This document shows, one piece after another, positions 54,341 to 63,765 of a stretch of 64,000 bases of DNA. A program made the translations under genes and the position numbers. Origin of the DNA: Sphingobacterium bovisgrunnientis (GTDB lineage Bacteria; Bacteroidota; Bacteroidia; Sphingobacteriales; Sphingobacteriaceae); assembly GCF_009829085.1 (NCBI RefSeq), contig NZ_WUQY01000002.1, positions 1-64,000 on the forward strand, in the 5' to 3' direction. Position 1 is the first letter of the stretch; every line of letters starts with the position of its first letter. The notes under the pieces were generated by a model that saw only the letters and a program-made list of their open reading frames with translations, was not told the DNA's origin and ran no database searches.

Positions 54341-55663
54341 TTAGTTGTTCAATCCTGCCTTTAGCTCATCCCACCATCCATAATTTATGATATGTACAAT
54401 ATCAAAAATCATGGAACCTTGAGATTTTTTACGGCACATTTTTAGTGCCTTGATAAATTGCTCCGGATTATCTTTGTATTGCTCTACATATAAGCCAGCG
54501 TATACAGGAGTCTCTCCTTTTACAACTTTCTCTACTAATTCAGCAGAACCTTCTACTGTATACCAGTCTTCTTTTTTAACGATAAGACCTGATTCAAGGG
54601 TTCTTTCGGCTGTACCGTCATCTTTAATTAATTCTGATTTATCAACTTCAAAATAATAATTACCCGTAGTAAATAAATCTAAAGCATCGGCATAACCATA
54701 ATCTTTATATTTCTCTGTTGCCCAATCAAATTCTTTGCTTGGATCATATGATTTACTTGCGAAATTCACACCTACATCAAAATATAAAGGATACCAAGAG
54801 CCTGTATAATCACCAAATATGATATCTGGATTAATAGCTTTCAATTGCTCACGAGTAGAATAAATAAAATCATGAATAATACTCGCTCTCCACTCCAACC
54901 ATACTTTGTATAATTTGCCTTCTTTACGATCTTTTCCTTCAAAATAGAAAATATCTTGAGGATAATTCTCTACAGAATGTCCTAAATATTTTTCGAATGC
55001 AATCTTACTTGAATCTGAAAAATCGGCATTCAAATTATCAAAACGTACACGATCCAAAATAATACCATCCAACTTAGGGTAAGAAGAAACTAATTCTTTA
55101 AGAATTGATTGCTCATAATTTCTTACTTCTTCCAACACTGGATTTACCATAGCTGAATATTTCGTTTTCTGATCGGTAATTTTCACAAATCCTTCTGGCA
55201 AGTATGAGATCGTTTGCCATGCAGCTTTGGCAGAATCTTCATACACTACACCTCTATCAAAGAAATTGTGACCTGCCACAAAAACATTCGTAGACGCGTG
55301 AACTTTTAGTCCTAAACGATGTCCTTCTTCGATGAAATATGCCAACATGTCCCAAGACAAATCTTTCTTGACTCCAGATTCACCCCATGATTCCATTACA
55401 GGAGCGATTTTACTTGGATAAAGAACTTCTCCAGTAATCGGTTTTACGTCAACCACAATATCCGTTACACCTACTTCCTTTGATTTTTCTAAATAAAACG
55501 TAATAGAATCTTTATCACAAAAACGATCAAAATTGGCTGTGGCATCAAACCATAAAATATTACGGTCTACAAAATATTTACTTTTATCGTCAACATTTTT
55601 CTGTGTTGAGCATGAAATAAAAGTAATCGTACTAGCTAATACTAAATATAATAATCTAAACAT
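54341..55663 (-). CDS. GHL10-like (beta/alpha)8 glycosidase lipoprotein, copy 2
   Basis: The start at 55663 gives a lipoprotein signal (MFRLLYLVLASTITFISC); a longer frame from 55699 overlaps the upstream gene. The protein shows GHL10-like features: ILWFDATANFDRF, VVDVKPITGEVLYPS, GLKVHAS and DGIILDRVRFDN, which carries the probable catalytic Asp. GHL10 (DUF187-type) enzymes include E. coli DigH, which cuts denuded peptidoglycan strands. It is a tandem paralog of the upstream gene (four-base gap), with matching motifs throughout. The activity of this subgroup is not known. Confidence 0.75.
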   Translation of the reverse strand: MFRLLYLVLASTITFISCSTQKNVDDKSKYFVDRNILWFDATANFDRFCDKDSITFYLEKSKEVGVTDIVVDVKPITGEVLYPSKIAPVMESWGESGVKKDLSWDMLAYFIEEGHRLGLKVHASTNVFVAGHNFFDRGVVYEDSAKAAWQTISYLPEGFVKITDQKTKYSAMVNPVLEEVRNYEQSILKELVSSYPKLDGIILDRVRFDNLNADFSDSSKIAFEKYLGHSVENYPQDIFYFEGKDRKEGKLYKVWLEWRASIIHDFIYSTREQLKAINPDIIFGDYTGSWYPLYFDVGVNFASKSYDPSKEFDWATEKYKDYGYADALDLFTTGNYYFEVDKSELIKDDGTAERTLESGLIVKKEDWYTVEGSAELVEKVVKGETPVYAGLYVEQYKDNPEQFIKALKMCRKKSQGSMIFDIVHIINYGWWDELKAGLNN

Positions 55664-55667
55664 GTTT

Positions 55668-57080
55668 TTAATTTTTAACCCCTGCTTTAACTGCATCAAA
55701 CAACTCTTGTTTTAGGAAATTGTATTGTGGTACGTACATATGGACAACATCAAATAACATTACACCACCAGAAGTTCTGCCAAGCATATATTTTATACCA
55801 CGAGAGATTTCTTCTTTACTTTTGTAATTAATATTACCAATATCCATACTACCGTAAATTGGTCTTGTATTTTTAGTGATGTATTCGATACCATTCAAAG
55901 AACCTTCCATACTCCACCAGTGGTATTTCATACCTGCTGTTGCTGGATTTTCACTTAACATAATTTGCGTGAAATAATTCCCTGTCATCAATAAGTCTAA
56001 TTCTTCGAAATAACCCGTTTCGCCATATCCAGGATATGCCCAATCCATACGTAAGTTGTAATCTTGGAAAGGATCGTAATTTTTACTAGCCCAGTTTACA
56101 CCTACATTGTAATATGATCCATACCAAGCTCCTACATAAGCACCAAAATCAACATTTGATTTTACAGACTTCACAGCTGTACGTGCTTTTTTTACAAAAT
56201 CTTGAATTACCGATGCACGGAAATACAACCATTGTTTGTAATATTTACCTGTTACATTTGGTACGATTTGACCATTACTTGATTTCCATGAGTTAACTAT
56301 ATCCTTTGGAAAATCCATATTTGCAGCGGAAGCATCATTGAATTTAGTCTTTAAAAATTCGATGAATTTTTCTTTTGAATAATCCGAGAAATCGGCATTA
56401 ATATCGTTATAACGGCAATAGTCGAGAATAAAACCATCTAGATCAAATTTGCCTGTGATTTCTTTTATTAAATCTAATGCACGCTCTTGAGCCTCTGGTT
56501 GTACTGGATTAACGAATACAGCGTTTTGCACTGTGGAAATCCGTGCAAGATTACCTTGTTCGCTAGCTACAACAATACTTTCATTCTTCTCTTTGAAAGT
56601 CGGATTGTCATATACATAACCAATTTTACGATTAGCATCGCCCTCTACGAAAGTTACAATCGATAGATAGGATTTCATTTGACGCTTTTTAGCTTCAGCA
56701 ATTAAGAATTCTACATAATCTGTAGGTCTTGTTTTTCCGTCGCGTGTTGTTAAATCTTTACGCAAACTACTAGGATACATCGTATGACCAGTAGATGGCT
56801 TTACGTCTATTACAAGTCCAGTAACGCCCGAGTCCTTTAACTTATCTAAAATGGCAACAATTTCCGCTTTATCATTGAATTTACCGTAAGTTCCAAATAC
56901 ATTTGAATGTGCATCTACCCATGCTAACACATTTCTTCCTGGCTCTTGATCGATTGGTGTTTCATCATCTGGCTTAGATGGACCACCTACTTCTGGGGGA
57001 AGAGATGGCTTATCTTTGGAGCAAGCAATTGTTACGCAAACTAATAAACCACACAAAATCTTTTTTGCACTAAACTTCAT
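55668..57080 (-). CDS. GHL10-like (beta/alpha)8 glycosidase lipoprotein, copy 1
   Basis: The 470-residue protein has a lipoprotein signal (LLVCVTIAC) and a Pro-rich linker, then ALAWVDAHSNVF-like, VIDVKPSTGHTMYPS and DGFILDYCRYND motifs that line up with those of the downstream paralog. NYDPFQDYNLRMDWAYPGYG and a long WW-containing loop match too. Divergence between the two copies is large, so the duplication is old and both are probably functional. It is likely a surface or periplasmic glycosidase of this locus. Confidence 0.75.
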   Translation of the reverse strand: MKFSAKKILCGLLVCVTIACSKDKPSLPPEVGGPSKPDDETPIDQEPGRNVLAWVDAHSNVFGTYGKFNDKAEIVAILDKLKDSGVTGLVIDVKPSTGHTMYPSSLRKDLTTRDGKTRPTDYVEFLIAEAKKRQMKSYLSIVTFVEGDANRKIGYVYDNPTFKEKNESIVVASEQGNLARISTVQNAVFVNPVQPEAQERALDLIKEITGKFDLDGFILDYCRYNDINADFSDYSKEKFIEFLKTKFNDASAANMDFPKDIVNSWKSSNGQIVPNVTGKYYKQWLYFRASVIQDFVKKARTAVKSVKSNVDFGAYVGAWYGSYYNVGVNWASKNYDPFQDYNLRMDWAYPGYGETGYFEELDLLMTGNYFTQIMLSENPATAGMKYHWWSMEGSLNGIEYITKNTRPIYGSMDIGNINYKSKEEISRGIKYMLGRTSGGVMLFDVVHMYVPQYNFLKQELFDAVKAGVKN

Positions 57081-57093
57081 ATATTAAAAATTA

Positions 57094-57129
57094 TGCAGCT
57101 ATGCCATGTTTTAATTTGACATAGCTGCA
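57094..57129 (-). terminator. Hairpin between the DUF5018 and GHL10-like genes
   Basis: TGCAGCTATG (57094-57103) pairs with CATAGCTGCA (57120-57129) across a 16-base loop, and on the minus strand it is followed by TAATTTTTAA. It may stop or reduce transcription after the DUF5018 gene. Confidence 0.7.
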
Positions 57130-57144
57130 GTAAAACTTATATTA

Positions 57145-58824
57145 TTATAAATCTACACAGTCAAATTGTACACCAACTACACAACCGTTTGTAAACATGA
57201 AGTATAGGTACATGTAATATCCATTCTCGGATGTAGTCATTATTATGTCACCAGTAGTATTTCCATTAACAGGCATGCCGTTTGCATTGGCACCATAAAT
57301 ACCAGGTGTAGTTTTCCAAAGAACACCAGGAGCACCCGTTGCTGCAGGATTACCAGACATAGCTGACTCTGCATCATACAAGAACACATTATCTGCAGTA
57401 CCCCACGTAAATCCATTAATATGGTTGTAGGCTACAAATTTGGCGTTATTAAATTCAATGTAGTCCACGGTATTACTCACAAAGTTTGCATCAAGTTTTG
57501 CATTTTCATTTACCACATTATTCGTATTGCCATTTACTTTACCTAAAGTGTTTTGACCATAGCCTACTACGAAATAATCGCTTTTTATATTTGACGGATT
57601 AGTGTAAATCACATCAGCATTGTTCCATGCCCAAGTGTACCCGTTTATAGTAACCATCTGAGGTGTTTGAGAAACAACAGCTCCATTTACTACTTCCCAA
57701 CGCGCGAATGTATTTAACGATGCTAAACCATAAAGAGGGGCTGTAATGATTGCATTTTTAGTAATATCACCAATTACAGAAACTTTACGTCCATATGCGG
57801 CCCCACCAGCATTCCATTCAATGAATATTTGAGGTGTACTAGTTACAGAACTTATTTTCCAAATTTTGAATATATTACCATCATTTGCAGTCAAATTATT
57901 AACTAAGATATTACCCGCTTTGTCCGATGTAGTATAGAAATTACGTACGCCACCACGAACTTCACCAAGGTTAATTTCTCCAACTTTTTGACCTGTAACA
58001 CCATCTATATAGATGCTATTTTGATCTCTTGTATTGATAACTAAGTGCTTACCAGAAGCTGCAATACCACCAGTAACATTGTCTACCGTAATACCCAAGT
58101 CTGTTTTCAACTTCTTAACGAACATGATCTTAGCACTACCTGGACGAATACCTTTAGCCAATTTAGTTGCTACTACCTGTTGCACTTTATAGTTAGTTTT
58201 CGCGTCTCCTGCAGAACTTACTGTAAAGGTAATAGGCGCTGCTAGATTAATAGATCCGCCGTTTGTAATAGATCCTGTAGCATGTCTATTTAAAGAATAC
58301 GTAATACGTGGATTATTCACCACAGTACCTGGGACTATAGAAAAATTAATATCTTTTCCTATGATGATTGCATCTGATTCTTGCGTTTCTCCATTACCAT
58401 CTTCAAAGGTTAATTTAGCTGTAACAACATCTGTATTTCCTTTTTTATTCGCTACAATTACATATTTAGTTTGCTCACCATTACCTGCAGTTACAGTTAC
58501 ATGTACAGGATTTGTCAAATCTGTATATCCCTCTAATGACGGAGATATCTTAGCATCGGTAGGGATAGATGCTCTCAATAACATCTTAGTAAGATCCACC
58601 TCATTATCCGAGTTGATTGGATAGTAATAGTCAATATCTACATATACTGTATCATTACTAATACGACTGTTAAAATGTCTATTTCTGCCATCACCATCTA
58701 GTGATGCGTAAAAATCTGCTATTGTATTTTTATCATTAGGAAGAATATGTTCTGGCTTAGCACATGAATATACTAATGCACACACCATAATTAATCCTGT
58801 GATATTGCTTAAAAACTTTTTCAT
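57145..58824 (-). CDS. DUF5018-type surface lipoprotein of the PUL
   Basis: A lipoprotein signal (MVCALVYSC) is followed by an N-terminal region (about 30-130) with NDTVYVDIDYYYPINSDNEVDL and TAGNGEQTKYVIV repeats, the DUF5018/Ig-like pattern, then a beta-rich C-terminal half that looks like a propeller. Its place directly after SusD is that of SusE/SusF-like glycan-binding lipoproteins. It probably binds the same glycan at the cell surface. Binding specificity cannot be read from the sequence. Confidence 0.75.
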   Translation of the reverse strand: MKKFLSNITGLIMVCALVYSCAKPEHILPNDKNTIADFYASLDGDGRNRHFNSRISNDTVYVDIDYYYPINSDNEVDLTKMLLRASIPTDAKISPSLEGYTDLTNPVHVTVTAGNGEQTKYVIVANKKGNTDVVTAKLTFEDGNGETQESDAIIIGKDINFSIVPGTVVNNPRITYSLNRHATGSITNGGSINLAAPITFTVSSAGDAKTNYKVQQVVATKLAKGIRPGSAKIMFVKKLKTDLGITVDNVTGGIAASGKHLVINTRDQNSIYIDGVTGQKVGEINLGEVRGGVRNFYTTSDKAGNILVNNLTANDGNIFKIWKISSVTSTPQIFIEWNAGGAAYGRKVSVIGDITKNAIITAPLYGLASLNTFARWEVVNGAVVSQTPQMVTINGYTWAWNNADVIYTNPSNIKSDYFVVGYGQNTLGKVNGNTNNVVNENAKLDANFVSNTVDYIEFNNAKFVAYNHINGFTWGTADNVFLYDAESAMSGNPAATGAPGVLWKTTPGIYGANANGMPVNGNTTGDIIMTTSENGYYMYLYFMFTNGCVVGVQFDCVDL

Positions 58825-58841
58825 ATTCTATAAGTTTATAA

Positions 58842-60545
58842 TTACCACCCTTTAATTTGTGTTAATGCAGTGTTCACCTGAACCTCAGCCTCAGGAATAG
58901 GTAAATAATACAATCTACCTGTAAAACTGCGATCTCTATCATCTGCTGGAACAGTTGTATATGACACATTTTGACCTGCTACTTCTACACGATGCCCAGA
59001 TACGCGTCTATTATTCAGCGTGATATGCGCTTTCCTCCAACGTCTTAAATCCCAAAAACGATGACCTTCAAAAGCCAACTCTACCATTCTTTCGTGTTCT
59101 ATAGCTGCTAAAGCAGTAGCTGCTGTATTATAGTTGATAATATTTAAACCACGAGCAGTACGTAATGCAGACAATGTACTTGCAGAACCCGAGTAATCAT
59201 CTAATCCAGCTTTTGCTTCAGCCAAATTAAGGTAGACTTCACCCAAACGTAATTCAATCCAGCTTTGAGAACTTCTATTTACACCAAAATTTGTATTAGT
59301 CGGATCTAAGAATTTCTTCGTATAATAACCCGTCACTGTACGACGAGGCTCTGCTAATACTCCATACTGGGAAAATCCCTCCTGCGCATCTGCAACAGAA
59401 GTGTTTAATGTACGGCCTTTCCATTGTGCTCCATGATAAAGAATCGAAGCATAAAAACGCGACTCACGACCTTCATAGGGCTTTGCCGCATGTGTAGCAT
59501 TAGACCATGAAAATTTCGTTCCATCGGCCATCTCGAACTCATCTACCAAATCCGCAGTTGGTACACCATAGACCATGGTATTGCCATTGTTATCACGCGG
59601 AGGTGCATAACCAAAATCATATTGGTGTGTCAATTGAGGAGCAACAAAATCTACACGTAAAATTGCCTCCTTATTAGCTTGACCTACTTTACGTGTAAAG
59701 ATACTCGCGAAATCAGACTCTAATTGGTAGACACCTGAACTGATAACTGCATCAGCTGCATCAGCTGAAATTTTGTAATATTCTTTGGCACGACTTGCAG
59801 GGATACCTGTTAGCTCATCCGTATTGAATTGATTCAAATCGTACTTAGCGATTGATCCAGCATACAAAGCTACACGTGATAGAAGCGCATTTGCAGTACC
59901 TTTATTAGCACGTCCTGCCAAGCTTGTATTTCCAAGATTAGCGGCAGCAAATTTTAAATCTTCAATCATAAAGTCGTAAACTTCCGCTTCAGAAGAACGT
60001 TGTCTATCCTTTTCTGCGTAATCACTGATATCTTTTAAGATTACTACTGAGCCGTGAATTTTCGCTAACCAATGATATGTATAGGCACGTATGAAACGAG
60101 CTTCAGCTTCGATTCTCAACATTTCTGCTTCTGGGAATGAAGATTGAGTACGTAAAAAACCCAAAAACTCATTAACACGACGAATACGATTATAAGCTGA
60201 ACCCCAATAATTTAATCCAACACTTGAAGGTGAAAATTGATTGGAGTTACTAATCAATGTATTCACCGTACCATTACCAGATACTGTGGATGTGAACTTC
60301 ATACCATCCGCTAGAGCGTCCATAGCATTATCATAGCCCAATCCAGGAAATACCCCAAATTGAAAACTCTTAATCTCTGCATACAGACCATTCAAGTATA
60401 ATTCAACGACAGCAGGATCAGACCAAACAATTTCTCCTGTGAATCTATCTTGAGGCACTATATCAATGTCACAGCTATTAAAGCCGATGACAGATGATGA
60501 CAGTAGTGCCATTATTGTATATTTAAATTTTGATTTAAATTTCAT
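58842..60545 (-). CDS. SusD/RagB-family nutrient-binding lipoprotein
   Basis: The protein has a lipoprotein signal (MKFKSKFKYTIMALLSS to FNSC) and the DIDIVPQDRFTGEIVW start of SusD. TPR-like helices (EAEARFIRAYTYHWLAKI) and ERMVELAFEGHRFWDLRRW near the end are hallmark regions. SusD lids close over SusC barrels to capture glycan pieces. I prefer the ATG at 60545; ATGs at 60554 and 60569 are also in frame, the last overlapping susC. Confidence 0.95.
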   Translation of the reverse strand: MKFKSKFKYTIMALLSSSVIGFNSCDIDIVPQDRFTGEIVWSDPAVVELYLNGLYAEIKSFQFGVFPGLGYDNAMDALADGMKFTSTVSGNGTVNTLISNSNQFSPSSVGLNYWGSAYNRIRRVNEFLGFLRTQSSFPEAEMLRIEAEARFIRAYTYHWLAKIHGSVVILKDISDYAEKDRQRSSEAEVYDFMIEDLKFAAANLGNTSLAGRANKGTANALLSRVALYAGSIAKYDLNQFNTDELTGIPASRAKEYYKISADAADAVISSGVYQLESDFASIFTRKVGQANKEAILRVDFVAPQLTHQYDFGYAPPRDNNGNTMVYGVPTADLVDEFEMADGTKFSWSNATHAAKPYEGRESRFYASILYHGAQWKGRTLNTSVADAQEGFSQYGVLAEPRRTVTGYYTKKFLDPTNTNFGVNRSSQSWIELRLGEVYLNLAEAKAGLDDYSGSASTLSALRTARGLNIINYNTAATALAAIEHERMVELAFEGHRFWDLRRWRKAHITLNNRRVSGHRVEVAGQNVSYTTVPADDRDRSFTGRLYYLPIPEAEVQVNTALTQIKGW

Positions 60546-60555
60546 AACCTTCATA

Positions 60556-63500
60556 TTAAAAAGTAACACTTAATCCAAATGCATAAATGCGTTGTTGTGG
60601 ATAGAAACCTAAGTTTACGTTAGGCATTTCTGGATCAATAAATTTCAAATGATCCCAAGTAAATAAATTAGATCCAGTAACAAATAATCTTACATTGTCC
60701 ATTTTTGCTTTATCCAATAAAGATTTAGGAAGTGTATAACCCAATTGAACTGATTTAAGACGCAAATAATCACCCTTTCTTAACCATCCAGAGTTTCCAT
60801 TTGCATTGTGTGGTGAAACGCCTACTTTATTTGCTGTCAAACGTGGGAATTCTGCATCCATATTATCTGGTCTCCATGCATTTTCCATCAAGAAATAAGG
60901 TGAATTACCACTACCATAGAAAGTTTTGGTCCACACTGTATTATCATGCACACCACTAACTCCAACAGCGCCTTCGTATCCACCAGCTAATGACACATCA
61001 GCTAATGCAGCTCCTTGCAATAATGCAGAGAAATCAAAGCCTTTGTATGCCATATCGATATTTAATCCGAACATAAGTTCTGGAATATTTGAACGCCCAA
61101 TAAATGAACGGTCTCCGTAAGCTGTGATACGACCGTCACCGTCCAAATCTTTATAACGGAAGAAACCTGGTGCAATGATTCCTGTAGAAGGTGAAGATGT
61201 ATTCTTAGCTTCTTCCCAAGTTTCAATAAAACCGTCAGCTACATATCCTGTCTTCTCACCCAGCGAACGACCGATTACACTCAAATGAGCTGGAGTTCCA
61301 TCCGCTTCTTGATATTTTAAATACTTATTTTTAGACCAGTTAATATTTCCTGTTACGCCCAATTTGAAATCACCAAAGGTGTTGTTATATCTTAATTGCG
61401 CATCAAATCCTCTGTTATCCATCGTCCCAATATTAGCTAAGGATGCGTGATACCCACCAATAGACGCCGGATAAAGACCACCAACACCTCCAAGAATATC
61501 ATAAGTATATCTGTAGAACCATTCGAAGTCAAATCCAAAATTCTTAAACAAACGAGATTCAAACCCAATATTAAACATTTGAGATTCCTCCCACTTTAAG
61601 CCTGAATTCGGAATATTCGCAGAATACACCGCCGCAATCGGCTGCCCCCCTATCACTAGACCAGGTGTAGTTTGCTGCGCAAATGTCTGCATATATGAAA
61701 ACTGACCTGCATTTGCACGATCATTACCTGTTCGTCCAAATGATGTCTTGAATTTTAAGAAATCAATGGATCCATTGTCAACGATATCTTGGAAAAAATC
61801 TTCTTTAGAAACTACCCATCCTAAACCTGCGCCAGGGAACATTTTCCATCTGTTTTGTTTAGCAAAATTGGATGAAGCATCCCAGCGTGCAGCAGCTTCG
61901 AATAGATACTTATCACGGAAACCGTAATTAAATTTAGCTACTACACCCGCACGGGTAATCTCAGGGCTCGAAGAACCTGTAGAAGCAATAAGATCCTCAT
62001 CTTCCTTAGAACCATAATTAATCTCATGGATTACTGTAATTGGGAAATTACTAGCTCCAGCTGAAAATACATTACCAGTTCCTTTATAAAATTCGTATAA
62101 TAGCAATCCTCCTACTGAATGGTCATTAAAAGTGTTATTATAATTTAAGCTTCCTTGCAGAGTTTTACTATAGTTTGCAGAATAACTTTGTCTTAAAGTT
62201 GTTTTAGAAATACCAGGAACAACATATTGAGCCACATAATTTCCAGAAACTTGCTCTTGATCACGCATCATAGTGGTATAGGGTTGCGTCCAGGTTTTAG
62301 CTTCTTGGCCTTGATAATCGTAAGCTCCCTGCAATTTAGCTGTTAAGCCTTTCACACCAGGAACATAAAATTCTAAGTGACCCGTTCCTTGGAAAATATT
62401 CATTAGGTATTTTTGGTAACCAGATTCTTCCACTGAAGCGATAGGACTCATTAATCCTGCACCATTTCTAGATGAAGTATATTCACCCGTTGGAGCGAAC
62501 ATTGGCAAGTTAGGCAACATACGCGTAGCTTGATAGAATGGATTCATGTAAGCTGTATTATCCGGAGAAATACCTGGCGTATTACTTTCTTGATTTCTCA
62601 AACCAATATTTAAGCCCACTTTCAAATAGTCAGTAACCTTCGTATTGATATTTGTGCGTACGTTATATCGTTTGAAATTCGTATGATTAATTACACCATC
62701 TTGCTCCAAGTGATTAATAGAAGCAAAGTATTGCGTATTGTCAGAACCACCGTTAATAGTTGCCGCATGATGTTGAGAATAGCTATTGTTACCTGCTAAA
62801 ATGCCCATCCAATCTGTGTTTCCCAGTAAAGGATTATCATTTGTACCATTGCGCACAGCATCAATCATCTCTTGTGAGAATACGAAAGCAACTTGATCAG
62901 CTCCTGTATTTAATAAAATATCATTATCTACCTCAGTTCCTTTATTATACCATGCCATATAATCTGGACCATCTAAGAATTTAGGAAAGCGCGTATTTTG
63001 TCCAATATTTAATGAAAAATCATAAGAAACCTTTGGCTTAGACTTAGAACCAGATTTCGTTTTTACGATAATAATACCATTCGCTGCCTGCACTCCGTAT
63101 GCAGCAGTTGCTACCGCATCTTTTAATACTGAAATGGTTTCAATCTCATTTGGATCCAAATAAGCCAAAGTAGAAGAAGGTCTTTCGATATCATCTACAA
63201 TAACTAATGGACCTCTGTTAGAGCCATATGTACCAATACCACGAACAAATAAACTCGCATTATCAGCTCCTGGACGACCAGATTGCTGTAATGAAGTTAA
63301 TCCAGGAAGACGGCCCGCTAACGTATTGGTAATATTCATTGCAGGTGCTTTCTTAATTTCAGCACTACTAATTTGAGCAACTGATCCGACCATAGTACTT
63401 TTCTTTTGCGTACCATATGCCACTACCATTACTTCATCAATTTCATTATTAGATTCTAACAATGTTACATTTACTTGCCGATTATCTGAGACAGACACTA

Positions 63501-63765
63501 CCTGAGTTTCATACCCCAAATAAGACACCTCCAATTCTAAAGGGAATTTGTCCACATTAATAGTGAATTGACCATCAGATGAAGAGAAGACAAGTTGATT
63601 ACTGTTTTTTAATTTGATTGTAGCTCCTGCGATTGGACTTTGCTTATCGGTACGAACCACTCCACGCAATGCCGTTTGCGCATAAAGAGTCATTGTACTG
63701 AACAGCATAAAAATCAAACAGAAAGCTCTAAACACATTAGATGTTGCGAAGTTTAGACATTTCAT
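60556..63765 (-). CDS. SusC/RagA-family TonB-linked outer-membrane transporter
   Basis: The 1069-residue protein has a signal peptide (ending LYAQ), a carboxypeptidase-like N-terminal domain (about 30-110; TALRGVVRTDKQSPIAGATI), the plug start DEVMVVAYGTQKKSTMVGS, the SusC marker LRGNV-like GVQAANGIIIVKTK region and a 22-strand barrel ending YAFGLSVTF. It imports glycan fragments with SusD, powered by TonB. It is the first gene of the PUL; no sensor or sigma/anti-sigma pair lies next to it within the window. Confidence 0.96.
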   Translation of the reverse strand: MKCLNFATSNVFRAFCLIFMLFSTMTLYAQTALRGVVRTDKQSPIAGATIKLKNSNQLVFSSSDGQFTINVDKFPLELEVSYLGYETQVVSVSDNRQVNVTLLESNNEIDEVMVVAYGTQKKSTMVGSVAQISSAEIKKAPAMNITNTLAGRLPGLTSLQQSGRPGADNASLFVRGIGTYGSNRGPLVIVDDIERPSSTLAYLDPNEIETISVLKDAVATAAYGVQAANGIIIVKTKSGSKSKPKVSYDFSLNIGQNTRFPKFLDGPDYMAWYNKGTEVDNDILLNTGADQVAFVFSQEMIDAVRNGTNDNPLLGNTDWMGILAGNNSYSQHHAATINGGSDNTQYFASINHLEQDGVINHTNFKRYNVRTNINTKVTDYLKVGLNIGLRNQESNTPGISPDNTAYMNPFYQATRMLPNLPMFAPTGEYTSSRNGAGLMSPIASVEESGYQKYLMNIFQGTGHLEFYVPGVKGLTAKLQGAYDYQGQEAKTWTQPYTTMMRDQEQVSGNYVAQYVVPGISKTTLRQSYSANYSKTLQGSLNYNNTFNDHSVGGLLLYEFYKGTGNVFSAGASNFPITVIHEINYGSKEDEDLIASTGSSSPEITRAGVVAKFNYGFRDKYLFEAAARWDASSNFAKQNRWKMFPGAGLGWVVSKEDFFQDIVDNGSIDFLKFKTSFGRTGNDRANAGQFSYMQTFAQQTTPGLVIGGQPIAAVYSANIPNSGLKWEESQMFNIGFESRLFKNFGFDFEWFYRYTYDILGGVGGLYPASIGGYHASLANIGTMDNRGFDAQLRYNNTFGDFKLGVTGNINWSKNKYLKYQEADGTPAHLSVIGRSLGEKTGYVADGFIETWEEAKNTSSPSTGIIAPGFFRYKDLDGDGRITAYGDRSFIGRSNIPELMFGLNIDMAYKGFDFSALLQGAALADVSLAGGYEGAVGVSGVHDNTVWTKTFYGSGNSPYFLMENAWRPDNMDAEFPRLTANKVGVSPHNANGNSGWLRKGDYLRLKSVQLGYTLPKSLLDKAKMDNVRLFVTGSNLFTWDHLKFIDPEMPNVNLGFYPQQRIYAFGLSVTF

